A DNA stretch of 9,540 bases from Comamonadaceae bacterium (lineage in GTDB: Bacteria; Pseudomonadota; Gammaproteobacteria; Burkholderiales; Burkholderiaceae): the NCBI GenBank assembly GCA_947377705.1, contig CANCGU010000091.1, positions 1 to 9,540 on the forward strand, given 5' to 3'. Made by a program: the position numbers and the translations under genes. The notes beneath the pieces are model-generated. The model was given only the letters and a program-made list of their open reading frames with translations, ran no database searches and had not been told where the DNA came from. Of this stretch, positions 1 through 5,520 are shown in pieces; positions within the stretch are counted from its first letter, which is position 1; each line of letters begins with the position of its first letter.

Positions 1-65
1 AAGGCCAGCGCCAAGGCAGCCAGCCATGCATCGGCCTGCATCAGGCCGCGCAACCAACGCCCCAT
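1..65 (-). CDS. TRAP transporter membrane subunit, probably small permease DctQ-like (5' fragment, cut by the window edge)
   Basis: Only the first 21 codons are present. The ATG is the reverse complement of bases 63-65 and shares base 65 with the TGA stop of the binding-protein gene (TGATG overlap), which points to translational coupling. The peptide begins MGRWLRGLMQADAWLAALAL: a short basic start followed by an Ala/Leu-rich run that looks like the beginning of a first membrane helix. In TRAP operons the gene after the binding protein is usually the 4-helix small permease (DctQ) and then the 12-helix large permease (DctM), so DctQ is the likely identity. A fused or large permease cannot be excluded from 21 residues. 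The function assignment is by context. Confidence 0.55.
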   Translation of the reverse strand, partial: MGRWLRGLMQADAWLAALALA

Positions 66-1090
66 CATTTGCCTTTACCTGCGCGATAAGCCTTCAAATG
101 ACGGAACACTTCGTCAAAAGTATCGGCAGGCACCAAGGTGCCCCGAATGCGTGGATAGAGCTTGTCGGCCAATTCGTTCCAAGCACGCATTTGTTCAGCA
201 TTGGGCTTGTTCACCACCAACCCACGCTTCTTCATCGCATCAACGGCTTCTTCGACTTCTTGACGTGCTTTGGCGCGAATCTGCGCACCTGCTTTGTCGC
301 TGGCAGTGCGCACAGCGGCTTGTGTGTCAGGTGACATGTCATCCCAAGACTTTTTAGTCACCACCAAGGCTCCTACGATGGGTGCCCAGTTGATTTCCAA
401 CATATTCGGAGCCATGGTGTAGACCTGACTGGCCAAAGCAAAGTAAGGCGTGGATGGCACCACATTGATCATGCCCGTTTGCACTGAAGGCAAGATGTCA
501 CTGGTCTCCAGCGGTACAGGCGTGTAGCCCATGCTCTTCATAATTTCTTGTTGATCTGCTTCACCGCCCCACGCAAAGAATTTCATTTTTTGGTAATCCT
601 CAGGCTTGAACGCAGGTTCTTTCGAGAAGAATCGTACCCAACCAGCATCGCCCCAAGCCAACACAACAAATCCTTTGTCAAGAAATTTCTTCTCCATGGC
701 GGGGCGCATTTTTTCACGCACGTAGTCCACCTCTTCCCATGACTTGAACAACAAAGGCATGGACTGTAGGGCCGCAATAGAGGGCTCAATTTCCCGCAAA
801 CCCACCACCGACAGCAACGCACCTTGCAACTGACCAATGCGCATGCGACGTGCCAGCTCAGTCTCGCCACCTTGGCTGCCATCTGGGTAAACGACAAACT
901 TGGCGTTGCCACCTTGTGCCGTGCGCCATGCCTCCCCCACCTCCATCAACTGTCGGTGGTAGAGCGAATTTTTGGGTGCCAGAGTTCCCAAACGCAATTG
1001 CTTGTCGGGCGCCGACCACGATGAAGCTTGCTGACACAGCAAGCTCAGGCCTAAACCCATTTGCAAAAAAAATTTAATCAATGGAGACAT
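65..1090 (-). CDS. TRAP transporter periplasmic solute-binding protein, DctP/TatP family
   Basis: A 341-residue secreted protein that would capture a small solute in the periplasm and hand it to a TRAP permease driven by an ion gradient. Residues 1-27 form a Sec signal peptide (Lys6, a Gly/Leu-rich core, probable cleavage after SSWSA). The mature part begins with the DctP-type LRLGTLAPKNSLYH segment and keeps the family's length and layout, including DVREK-like linker helices and the PSVQTGMINVVPSTP stretch around residues 200-215. At residues 171-177, where sialic-acid and dicarboxylate binders usually have an LRV segment with a carboxylate-binding Arg, this protein reads FFAWGGE, so the ligand may not be a simple carboxylate. 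The gene lies 9 bp after the TatT-like lipoprotein gene and overlaps the next permease gene by 1 bp. That pairing is typical of the TatP/TatT group named in Treponema pallidum. The ligand is unknown. Confidence 0.88.
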   Translation of the reverse strand: MSPLIKFFLQMGLGLSLLCQQASSWSAPDKQLRLGTLAPKNSLYHRQLMEVGEAWRTAQGGNAKFVVYPDGSQGGETELARRMRIGQLQGALLSVVGLREIEPSIAALQSMPLLFKSWEEVDYVREKMRPAMEKKFLDKGFVVLAWGDAGWVRFFSKEPAFKPEDYQKMKFFAWGGEADQQEIMKSMGYTPVPLETSDILPSVQTGMINVVPSTPYFALASQVYTMAPNMLEINWAPIVGALVVTKKSWDDMSPDTQAAVRTASDKAGAQIRAKARQEVEEAVDAMKKRGLVVNKPNAEQMRAWNELADKLYPRIRGTLVPADTFDEVFRHLKAYRAGKGK

Positions 1091-1099
1091 TCAATACTT

Positions 1100-1951
1100 T
1101 CAGAAAAGATCATCGACAGAGGCGAGTAGCCACTGCGCACGCTCACGCATCACTTCGTTTGGCAAGCTGCGGTGTTGTTGGCTGATGTCGAGTGCTTTGC
1201 GAAGCAGCTGCTCAAACAGCTTTTTATCTTCTGCGGGCAACGCCACGCTCTCAGCTTTTGCCACATAGGGGCCGGCCTCTTGGCCGCCACTGAAGTCAAT
1301 CGCTTGGTCAAAATAGCGCGTCGCCTTGAGCCTTGAGCCGCCCACCTTGGCAGATTCCAAGGTGCCCATCAAACTGGCCAGCGCACCTTGACCGTATGAC
1401 GGCTGAATTTGCCAAGCCAATTCAGCCAGCCGCATCGACAAGGGCAAATCGGCCACAAGATCGGGGTCGTCTTTGGACATCGAAATCAGGCCACCCAGTG
1501 ATGCCGCAGCCCAATACGCCAGCGGAACTTGGGCCTGGGTAAGCCGGGGTTGTTTTTGAGGATCCGTCGCCCGTAAAGCGGTGGCAAAACCGGCATCACT
1601 GCGCGACAGTGCAGCCATGGCATGCTTGTGCGCGCGAGCATACAAACGTGCGGCACGCTCACGCATTTGGGCCGCTTCTTTTGGATTTTTAGTGTCGATT
1701 TTTTCTGCATCAAAAGCCACGAAAGCATAGGCATATTGCGTGAAGCCGGCAGACACGACCTCGGCCAACTTCAGATGTCCCGGTGTTTCTCTGAGAACCG
1801 ACTCAGAAAACTTCAAGTAAAAGGCACTCGCCTCGCGTGCGAGTTGCAAATCGTCTTCACTGGCCATCGGTTGACCTGCCAACGCCTGAGCAGTTTGATC
1901 CAACACAAACGGTCGCACCGCACACCCAGACAGCACGAGAAGAAGCGTCAC
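1100..1951 (-). CDS. TRAP transporter TatT-like (T-component) periplasmic lipoprotein
   Basis: About 283 residues from a GTG at 1951, with the lipobox LSGC near the N terminus, so it is predicted to be a lipid-anchored periplasmic protein. The rest is an Ala/Leu-rich all-helical chain with repeated helical pairs (for example the EAAQMRERAARLYARAHKHA and LPLSMRLAELAWQIQPSYG regions), as expected for the TPR-like TatT fold. In T. pallidum TatT forms a trimer that binds the partner TatP, and the next gene here (9 bp downstream) is such a partner. The start is doubtful. The GTG has no Shine-Dalgarno sequence and gives a signal peptide with no basic residue. The frame is open upstream to a stop at 2000-2002. 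An ATT at 1973-1975, preceded by AAAAGG at 7 nt, would give MSFRISVIVTLLLVLSGC, a textbook lipoprotein signal. No ATG, GTG or TTG offers that. Family call by overall pattern and by its neighbour. Confidence 0.8.
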   Translation of the reverse strand: MTLLLVLSGCAVRPFVLDQTAQALAGQPMASEDDLQLAREASAFYLKFSESVLRETPGHLKLAEVVSAGFTQYAYAFVAFDAEKIDTKNPKEAAQMRERAARLYARAHKHAMAALSRSDAGFATALRATDPQKQPRLTQAQVPLAYWAAASLGGLISMSKDDPDLVADLPLSMRLAELAWQIQPSYGQGALASLMGTLESAKVGGSRLKATRYFDQAIDFSGGQEAGPYVAKAESVALPAEDKKLFEQLLRKALDISQQHRSLPNEVMRERAQWLLASVDDLF

Positions 1952-1972
1952 TATGACAGATATGCGGAATGA

Positions 1973-1988
1973 AATAAGGACACCTTTT
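1973..1988 (-). promoter_or_regulatory. Probable ribosome binding site and non-canonical ATT start of the TatT-like gene
   Basis: On the minus strand the sequence reads AAAAGG (reverse complement of 1983-1988), 7 nt (TGTCCTT), then ATT (reverse complement of 1973-1975), in frame with the lipoprotein. The only canonical start before the lipobox in this frame is GTG at 1949-1951, which lacks a purine-rich leader. Starting at ATT restores an Arg4 n-region and an 11-residue hydrophobic core ahead of the lipobox Cys18. The sequence facts are direct; use of ATT as a start is inferred. ATT starts are rare (infC is the known case). Confidence 0.45.
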
Positions 1989-2015
1989 GGAAGAATTTTT
2001 CAAAACTATCCAAAA

Positions 2016-2049
2016 AATGTAAATCTCTAATGTGAACATTCGGTGACAA
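2016..2049 (-). promoter_or_regulatory. Candidate PhoB box plus -10 for the TatT/TRAP operon
   Basis: On the minus strand, bases 2049-2032 read TTGTCAC-CGAA-TGTTCAC, two imperfect direct repeats with the 11-bp period of a PhoB box (consensus CTGTCAT, 4 nt, CTGTCAY); 9 of 14 half-site positions match. Exactly 10 bp further downstream is TACATT (reverse complement of 2016-2021), 4 of 6 to the sigma-70 -10 hexamer. That box-to--10 distance is the one found in known PhoB-activated promoters. The match is weak and AT-rich DNA gives such hits by chance, so this is only a candidate. Confidence 0.3.
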
Positions 2050-2050
2050 G

Positions 2051-2084
2051 AAGTCATCAAGTTGAAACACTAAATTGCCATGAT
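2051..2084 (+). promoter_or_regulatory. Candidate promoter of the ppk2 operon with a weak PhoB-box-like element
   Basis: Bases 2051-2068 read AAGTCAT-CAAG-TTGAAAC, 9 of 14 to the PhoB half-sites with the correct 11-bp period. After exactly 10 bp comes CATGAT (2079-2084), 4 of 6 to a -10 hexamer. The TTGAAA inside it (2062-2067) resembles a -35 hexamer but stands too close (11 bp) to that -10 to serve with it, which would fit an activator-dependent promoter. The predicted transcript start would be near 2090, leaving a very short leader that barely includes the ribosome binding site AAGGAA (2093-2098). The arrangement mirrors the minus-strand candidate next to it. Confidence 0.27.
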
Positions 2085-2104
2085 GTGAACAAAAGGAAAT
2101 CACC

Positions 2105-2986
2105 ATGAGCGATAAAAACTTATTGGACGAAGAGCAAATTCAACGCCTACGCGATGATATCTTGGACACATTGGACGAAGAGCTAGAAATGTCGATCGAC
2201 GAAGACGGTGACAACAGCCATCGTGTCACTTACTTTCGGGAACTCTTGCGTTTGCAAGGTGAGTTGGTCAAGCTCCAAGACTGGGTAGTTGCCACCAAGC
2301 AAAAAGTGGTGATCTTGTTTGAAGGCCGCGATGCAGCCGGTAAGGGTGGCGTGATCAAACGCATTACCCAACGCCTTAACCCTCGCGTGTGTCGCGTGGC
2401 CGCCCTACCCGCACCCAACGACCGCGAACGCACACAGTGGTACTTTCAACGTTATGTGGCCCATTTACCCGCAGCTGGTGAAATTGTTTTGTTTGACCGG
2501 AGCTGGTACAACCGCGCAGGTGTCGAACGCGTCATGGGTTTTTGCAATGACGATGAATATGAAGAGTTCTTCCGCACTGTTCCAGAATTTGAAAAAATGC
2601 TGGCGCGCAGCGGCATCACCTTGATCAAGTATTGGTTCTCCATCACAGACGATGAGCAGCACGCACGCTTCTTAGGTCGTATTCACGATCCTCTGAAGCA
2701 ATGGAAACTCAGCCCTATGGATTTAGAAAGTCGTCGCCGATGGGAAGACTACACCGTCGCCAAAGAAACCATGATTGATCGCACGCACATCCCAGAAGCA
2801 CCGTGGTGGGTGGTGCAAGCGGTGGACAAAAAGAGTGCGCGATTGAATTGCATTCACCACTTGCTGGGCCATTTCAATTATCACGAAATCGAGCACCCAG
2901 ATATTGCACTACCCGCGCGTGTGCGCAATCCAGATTACATCCGTCATCCTGTACCCGGCGAGATGATCGTTCCCGAAATTTATTGA
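2105..2986 (+). CDS. ppk2: Polyphosphate kinase 2, class I (polyphosphate:nucleoside diphosphate phosphotransferase)
   Basis: A 293-residue cytoplasmic enzyme that transfers phosphate between polyphosphate and nucleoside diphosphates; class I enzymes mainly charge ADP or GDP to ATP or GTP, with the reverse reaction also known. The P-loop GRDAAGKGG lies at residues 74-82 (Lys80) and the Walker B/lid region FDRSWYNRAGVE at 130-141 (Asp131, Arg137). Between them is the family's PAPNDRERTQWYFQRY segment (102-117). The C-terminal WKLSPMD and RRRWEDYT segments are also conserved in PPK2. Residues 1-40 are an acidic extension (many Asp/Glu), common in one-domain class I proteins. The ATG has a good ribosome binding site, AAGGAA, ending 6 bp before it. 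It is the first gene of a plus-strand run with dgkA 35 bp downstream, and it may belong to the Pho regulon (see upstream element). Class is assigned from the motif pattern. Confidence 0.96.
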   Translation: MSDKNLLDEEQIQRLRDDILDTLDEELEMSIDEDGDNSHRVTYFRELLRLQGELVKLQDWVVATKQKVVILFEGRDAAGKGGVIKRITQRLNPRVCRVAALPAPNDRERTQWYFQRYVAHLPAAGEIVLFDRSWYNRAGVERVMGFCNDDEYEEFFRTVPEFEKMLARSGITLIKYWFSITDDEQHARFLGRIHDPLKQWKLSPMDLESRRRWEDYTVAKETMIDRTHIPEAPWWVVQAVDKKSARLNCIHHLLGHFNYHEIEHPDIALPARVRNPDYIRHPVPGEMIVPEIY

Positions 2987-3020
2987 AGCAAATTCATCTT
3001 TGATTTTTAAAAATTTACCC

Positions 3021-3037
3021 CATGAATCAAATTCATG
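3021..3037 (+). repeat. Perfect inverted repeat covering the dgkA start codon
   Basis: CATGAAT-CAA-ATTCATG is a perfect 7-bp inverted repeat with a 3-nt loop; the left arm contains the ATG of dgkA. The right arm plus loop, CAAATTCAT (3028-3036), also occurs as an exact 9-base copy at 2989-2997, just after the ppk2 stop, so the start codon could pair with either copy. No Shine-Dalgarno sequence is visible before this start. It may limit translation initiation; that is inference. Confidence 0.5.
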
Positions 3038-3417
3038 AAAACCTACAAAAGCAAAGACGTGGGTTAAACCGAGTCATTCACGCGTTCGGTTACTCCCTGC
3101 AAGGTTTGCAAGCGGCTATGCACGAACCCGCGTTTAAGCAAGAAGCGTATCTCGCTTTTATTTTGATACCTCTCTCGTTTTACACGGGAAACAACTGGGT
3201 TGAAATTTCTCTTCTTTCAGGATCGGTTATTTTTGTTTTGATCGTTGAACTCTTAAATACTGGGCTGGAATCAGCCATCGATCGTGTGGGTCCTCAATGG
3301 CATGATCTCTCTAAACGTTGCAAAGATTTAGGCAGTGCCGCCGTTTTGCTGAGCATTTTGCTTTGCATGGGGATTTGGTTGACCGTCCTCTTTCTTAAGT
3401 TCTCTCACTACATGTGA
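3022..3417 (+). CDS. dgkA: Diacylglycerol kinase (prokaryotic DgkA family), inner membrane
   Basis: A 131-residue integral membrane enzyme of the small trimeric DgkA family, which phosphorylates diacylglycerol with ATP to give phosphatidic acid. After a basic amphipathic N terminus come three hydrophobic helices (about residues 43-62, 64-80 and 103-126). The conserved HEPAFKQE (34-41) corresponds to the E. coli EAAFRQE segment. The signature ELLNTGLESAIDRVG (76-90) keeps the active-site Glu, Asn, Glu and Asp (E76, N79, E83, D87), and KDLGSAAVLL (101-110) keeps the Lys-Asp pair. The signature differs slightly from the usual ELLNSAIEAVVD (Thr-Gly for Ser-Ala, Ile for Val). It sits 35 bp after ppk2 and 12 bp before the outer-membrane protein gene, so probably in one operon. 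The start codon lies in a hairpin and lacks a clear ribosome binding site. No other in-frame start is visible nearby. Confidence 0.93.
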   Translation: MNQIHENLQKQRRGLNRVIHAFGYSLQGLQAAMHEPAFKQEAYLAFILIPLSFYTGNNWVEISLLSGSVIFVLIVELLNTGLESAIDRVGPQWHDLSKRCKDLGSAAVLLSILLCMGIWLTVLFLKFSHYM

Positions 3418-3429
3418 AAGAAGACGTGC

Positions 3430-4140
3430 GTGATGACCTCAACAACGATTCAGGGCTGGCTATTTGCGGTGCTGATCGCCGCTTCTGGCCACAGCTTTGC
3501 AGCAAGACCCTTTGTCACGGACGATGCGAGACTGACCAATGCCGAAAGCTGTCAACTTGAAACGTGGTCTCGCTCATATAAAAATAGCAGCGAGTTTTGG
3601 GTTCTTCCGGCGTGCAACATCACTGGAAATTTTGAGATCACAGCAGGCAGCGGCAATGCAACAAACACGGACCTGCCAGCAACAAGTGATTTCATCCTTC
3701 AAGGGAAAACCTTATTCAGAGAATTAACCACCAATGGGTGGGGATGGGGACTTGCGTTTGGTAAGGTCAATCACCCCAACGTTGCACCTGGTCCGAACTT
3801 GTTAGGCAACACCTATGCCTATATTCCCGTTTCATTTTCGACGTACAACGACAAGGTTATTTTTCACACCAATGTCGGCTGGCTCAAAGATAAAGCAACG
3901 CAGGCGAATAGAGCCACTTGGGGTGCTGGCGCTGAAATACAGGCTTCTCAGCGCATCTTGCTCATCGCAGAATCATTTGGTGATAACCAAGCCAAACCCT
4001 ATTGGCAAATGGGCGCGCGCTACGCCATCGTTCCTCAGCTTTTTCAAATCGACACGACCATCGGCCAACAATTTAACGGAACGATGGGCACACGTTGGAT
4101 TTCATTTGGCATCAGGCTCACGCCTGAAAGAATTTTTTAG
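3430..4140 (+). CDS. Predicted outer-membrane beta-barrel protein of unknown function
   Basis: I do not recognise a named function. The 236-residue product starts at GTG 3430 or, better spaced from the AAGAAGA leader (3418-3424), at ATG 3433. Residues 1-24 form a signal peptide with cleavage near SFA-ARPF. The mature protein opens with ARPFVTDDARLTNAESCQLE, a form I associate with uncharacterised beta-barrel proteins of Burkholderiales. Cys41 and Cys62 could form a disulphide. The rest is rich in Gly, Thr, Asn and aromatic residues with alternating polar and hydrophobic strands and no helical membrane segment, and it ends in ISFGIRLTPERIF with the C-terminal Phe typical of Bam-inserted barrels. 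At about 210 mature residues it could form roughly 8-12 strands. It follows dgkA by 12 bp, so it is probably co-transcribed with ppk2 and dgkA. A role in permeability or envelope lipid change is possible but unproven. Confidence 0.75.
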   Translation: MMTSTTIQGWLFAVLIAASGHSFAARPFVTDDARLTNAESCQLETWSRSYKNSSEFWVLPACNITGNFEITAGSGNATNTDLPATSDFILQGKTLFRELTTNGWGWGLAFGKVNHPNVAPGPNLLGNTYAYIPVSFSTYNDKVIFHTNVGWLKDKATQANRATWGAGAEIQASQRILLIAESFGDNQAKPYWQMGARYAIVPQLFQIDTTIGQQFNGTMGTRWISFGIRLTPERIF

Positions 4141-4146
4141 CAGCCT

Positions 4147-4180
4147 TCGTCACACCTATGTCACAGAAATTTAATAAATT
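4147..4180 (+). promoter_or_regulatory. Candidate PhoB box and -10 upstream of the corA-like gene
   Basis: Bases 4147-4164 read TCGTCAC-ACCT-ATGTCAC: two GTCAC cores exactly 11 bp apart, 10 of 14 to the PhoB half-site consensus, with the downstream half-site 6 of 7. Exactly 10 bp later is TAAATT (4175-4180), 4 of 6 to a -10 hexamer, inside the AT palindrome AATTTAATAAATT (4168-4180). There is no -35 hexamer, as expected for PhoB-dependent promoters. It lies wholly between the stop at 4140 and the ATG at 4214. This is the best of the three candidates in the window. Confidence 0.42.
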
Positions 4181-4213
4181 AGGTGACCGAGACTCGACCG
4201 CCTTTGCTATGCC

Positions 4214-5512
4214 ATGTCACTGAAAAACTTGATCGATATGTTGAACAAACAAAAATTAGTGGATGGCATTGTCCATAGTCAACACATGCACAAGCACGAC
4301 TTTGTAGAGTCCTTGCTACAAAAACAACACGATGCCGAGCTCCACAATTTCATTGCCAAACAAAGCGCCACTGAATTAGGTGGTTACCTCGATGCCTTGC
4401 CGTTAGAGGATGCAAAAAAACTATGGGGCAAGATTCCTAAAGCGCGTGAAAACGATGTGCTGTGGGAAATTTCTGACGAGCGACGTGCCGACATTGCCGG
4501 CGATCGAGAACCAGACTTTGAGGACAGCAAGATCAATGTTTATGAATTGGTCGAGGGACGACTACGAAATATTCCCATCACGGGCCGCAAAGACCTAGAA
4601 GGTGCCAAACCAATTTGGGTTGATTTGATCAACTCATCCAAAGCAGAACGGGTGTTTGTGGGTTCGCATTTCGGTGTTGAGTTACCAGACCCCATCGAAG
4701 CAACAGACTTAGAGGTCAGTGCACGATTTCATGTCGAAGAGAACGACGACATCCATCTGCACTCCAATTTTTTATTTGATCGAGATGATCACTCTAAAAG
4801 CGTACCTGTCGCTTTTATTTTGCACGGTGGGATCTTGTTTTCATTACGTAACGAAGAGCTTTCTGTTTTTCGTCTCCAACGTCGTCGAGCGTTGACGCAA
4901 CCTGGTTATGTAACCGACTGCGTTGACTTGTTGTTAGACCTGTATGGCGCTGATGTTGAGGTTTCTGCAGATTCGCTTGAAAACATTTATGCCAAACTGG
5001 GCATCGTGGGTCGACACGTCTTGAGCGAAGCCATCACCGACCAAGAAGCTGCTGGCATCTTGGCTGACATTGCGGAAGAAGAAGATCAAAACGGGCGCAT
5101 TCGCAGCAATATTTTGGACACGCAACGCGCTTTGAGTTTTTTGATGCGCGGTCGATTGCTGACGCCAGACCAAATTTCGGATTCAAAGCAAATCCTTCGC
5201 AACATTGAGTCGCTCAACAGCCACACGGCGTTTTTGTTCGACAAGATCAACTTTTTGATGGATGCCACCATTGGTTTCATCAACATCAACCAGAACAAGC
5301 GGGTGAATCAACTCACCGTTTTCAGTGTGGTGTTCATGCCCATCAACATTTTGGCGGGTGTCGGCGGCATGTCTGAGTTTTCAATGATGACCGAGGGGAC
5401 GCCATGGCCTGTGGCTTATGGCGGATTCTTGATTGGCTCGGCATTCATTGGCCTGATCACCTATGTGCTTCTTAAGCACTTTGAGAAAAAACGTCTTAAA
5501 AAATCACTCTGA
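4214..5512 (+). CDS. CorA-family divalent-cation (Mg2+) transporter with an MgtE-N-like N-terminal extension and a GMS motif
   Basis: A 432-residue membrane protein, longer than the usual CorA of about 315-370. Residues about 25-100 (FVESLLQKQHDAEL, TELGGYLDALPLEDAKKLW, DVLWEISDERRADIAG) resemble the helical repeats of the MgtE N domain. Residues about 105-330 fit the CorA cytoplasmic alpha/beta funnel and long stalk helix. Two membrane helices follow (about 364-383 and 399-420) and a basic tail. The signature loop after helix 1 reads GVGGMSEFS (GMS at 385-387) where classic CorA has YGMN, a variant I believe recurs in a proteobacterial subgroup. Mg2+ is the most likely substrate, but the altered selectivity loop leaves Zn2+, Co2+ or another ion, or efflux, open. 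The ATG lacks a clear ribosome binding site. It follows the barrel gene by 73 bp with a candidate PhoB box between, and precedes the CxxC microprotein by 8 bp. Confidence 0.88.
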   Translation: MSLKNLIDMLNKQKLVDGIVHSQHMHKHDFVESLLQKQHDAELHNFIAKQSATELGGYLDALPLEDAKKLWGKIPKARENDVLWEISDERRADIAGDREPDFEDSKINVYELVEGRLRNIPITGRKDLEGAKPIWVDLINSSKAERVFVGSHFGVELPDPIEATDLEVSARFHVEENDDIHLHSNFLFDRDDHSKSVPVAFILHGGILFSLRNEELSVFRLQRRRALTQPGYVTDCVDLLLDLYGADVEVSADSLENIYAKLGIVGRHVLSEAITDQEAAGILADIAEEEDQNGRIRSNILDTQRALSFLMRGRLLTPDQISDSKQILRNIESLNSHTAFLFDKINFLMDATIGFININQNKRVNQLTVFSVVFMPINILAGVGGMSEFSMMTEGTPWPVAYGGFLIGSAFIGLITYVLLKHFEKKRLKKSL

Positions 5513-5520
5513 ATCTAGAT

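Noticed and set aside
2044..2056. TGAC-AAGAA-GTCA inverted repeat as a separate operator
   Set aside because: Only 4-bp arms; it is explained by the meeting point of the two opposed PhoB-box-like elements and is too short to support another call.
1857..2060. Minus-strand frame of 67 codons upstream of and overlapping the TatT-like gene, as a frameshifted true N terminus
   Set aside because: It has no signal-peptide character and no ribosome binding site, and the lipoprotein frame itself is open upstream with a good signal sequence from the ATT.
2060..2084. Ordinary sigma-70 promoter for ppk2 using TTGAAA as the -35
   Set aside because: At the normal 17-bp spacing there is no -10 match; the nearest -10-like hexamer is only 11 bp away.
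4209..4223. ATG at 4209 just upstream of corA as an alternative start
   Set aside because: It is in a different frame and reaches a stop after four codons.
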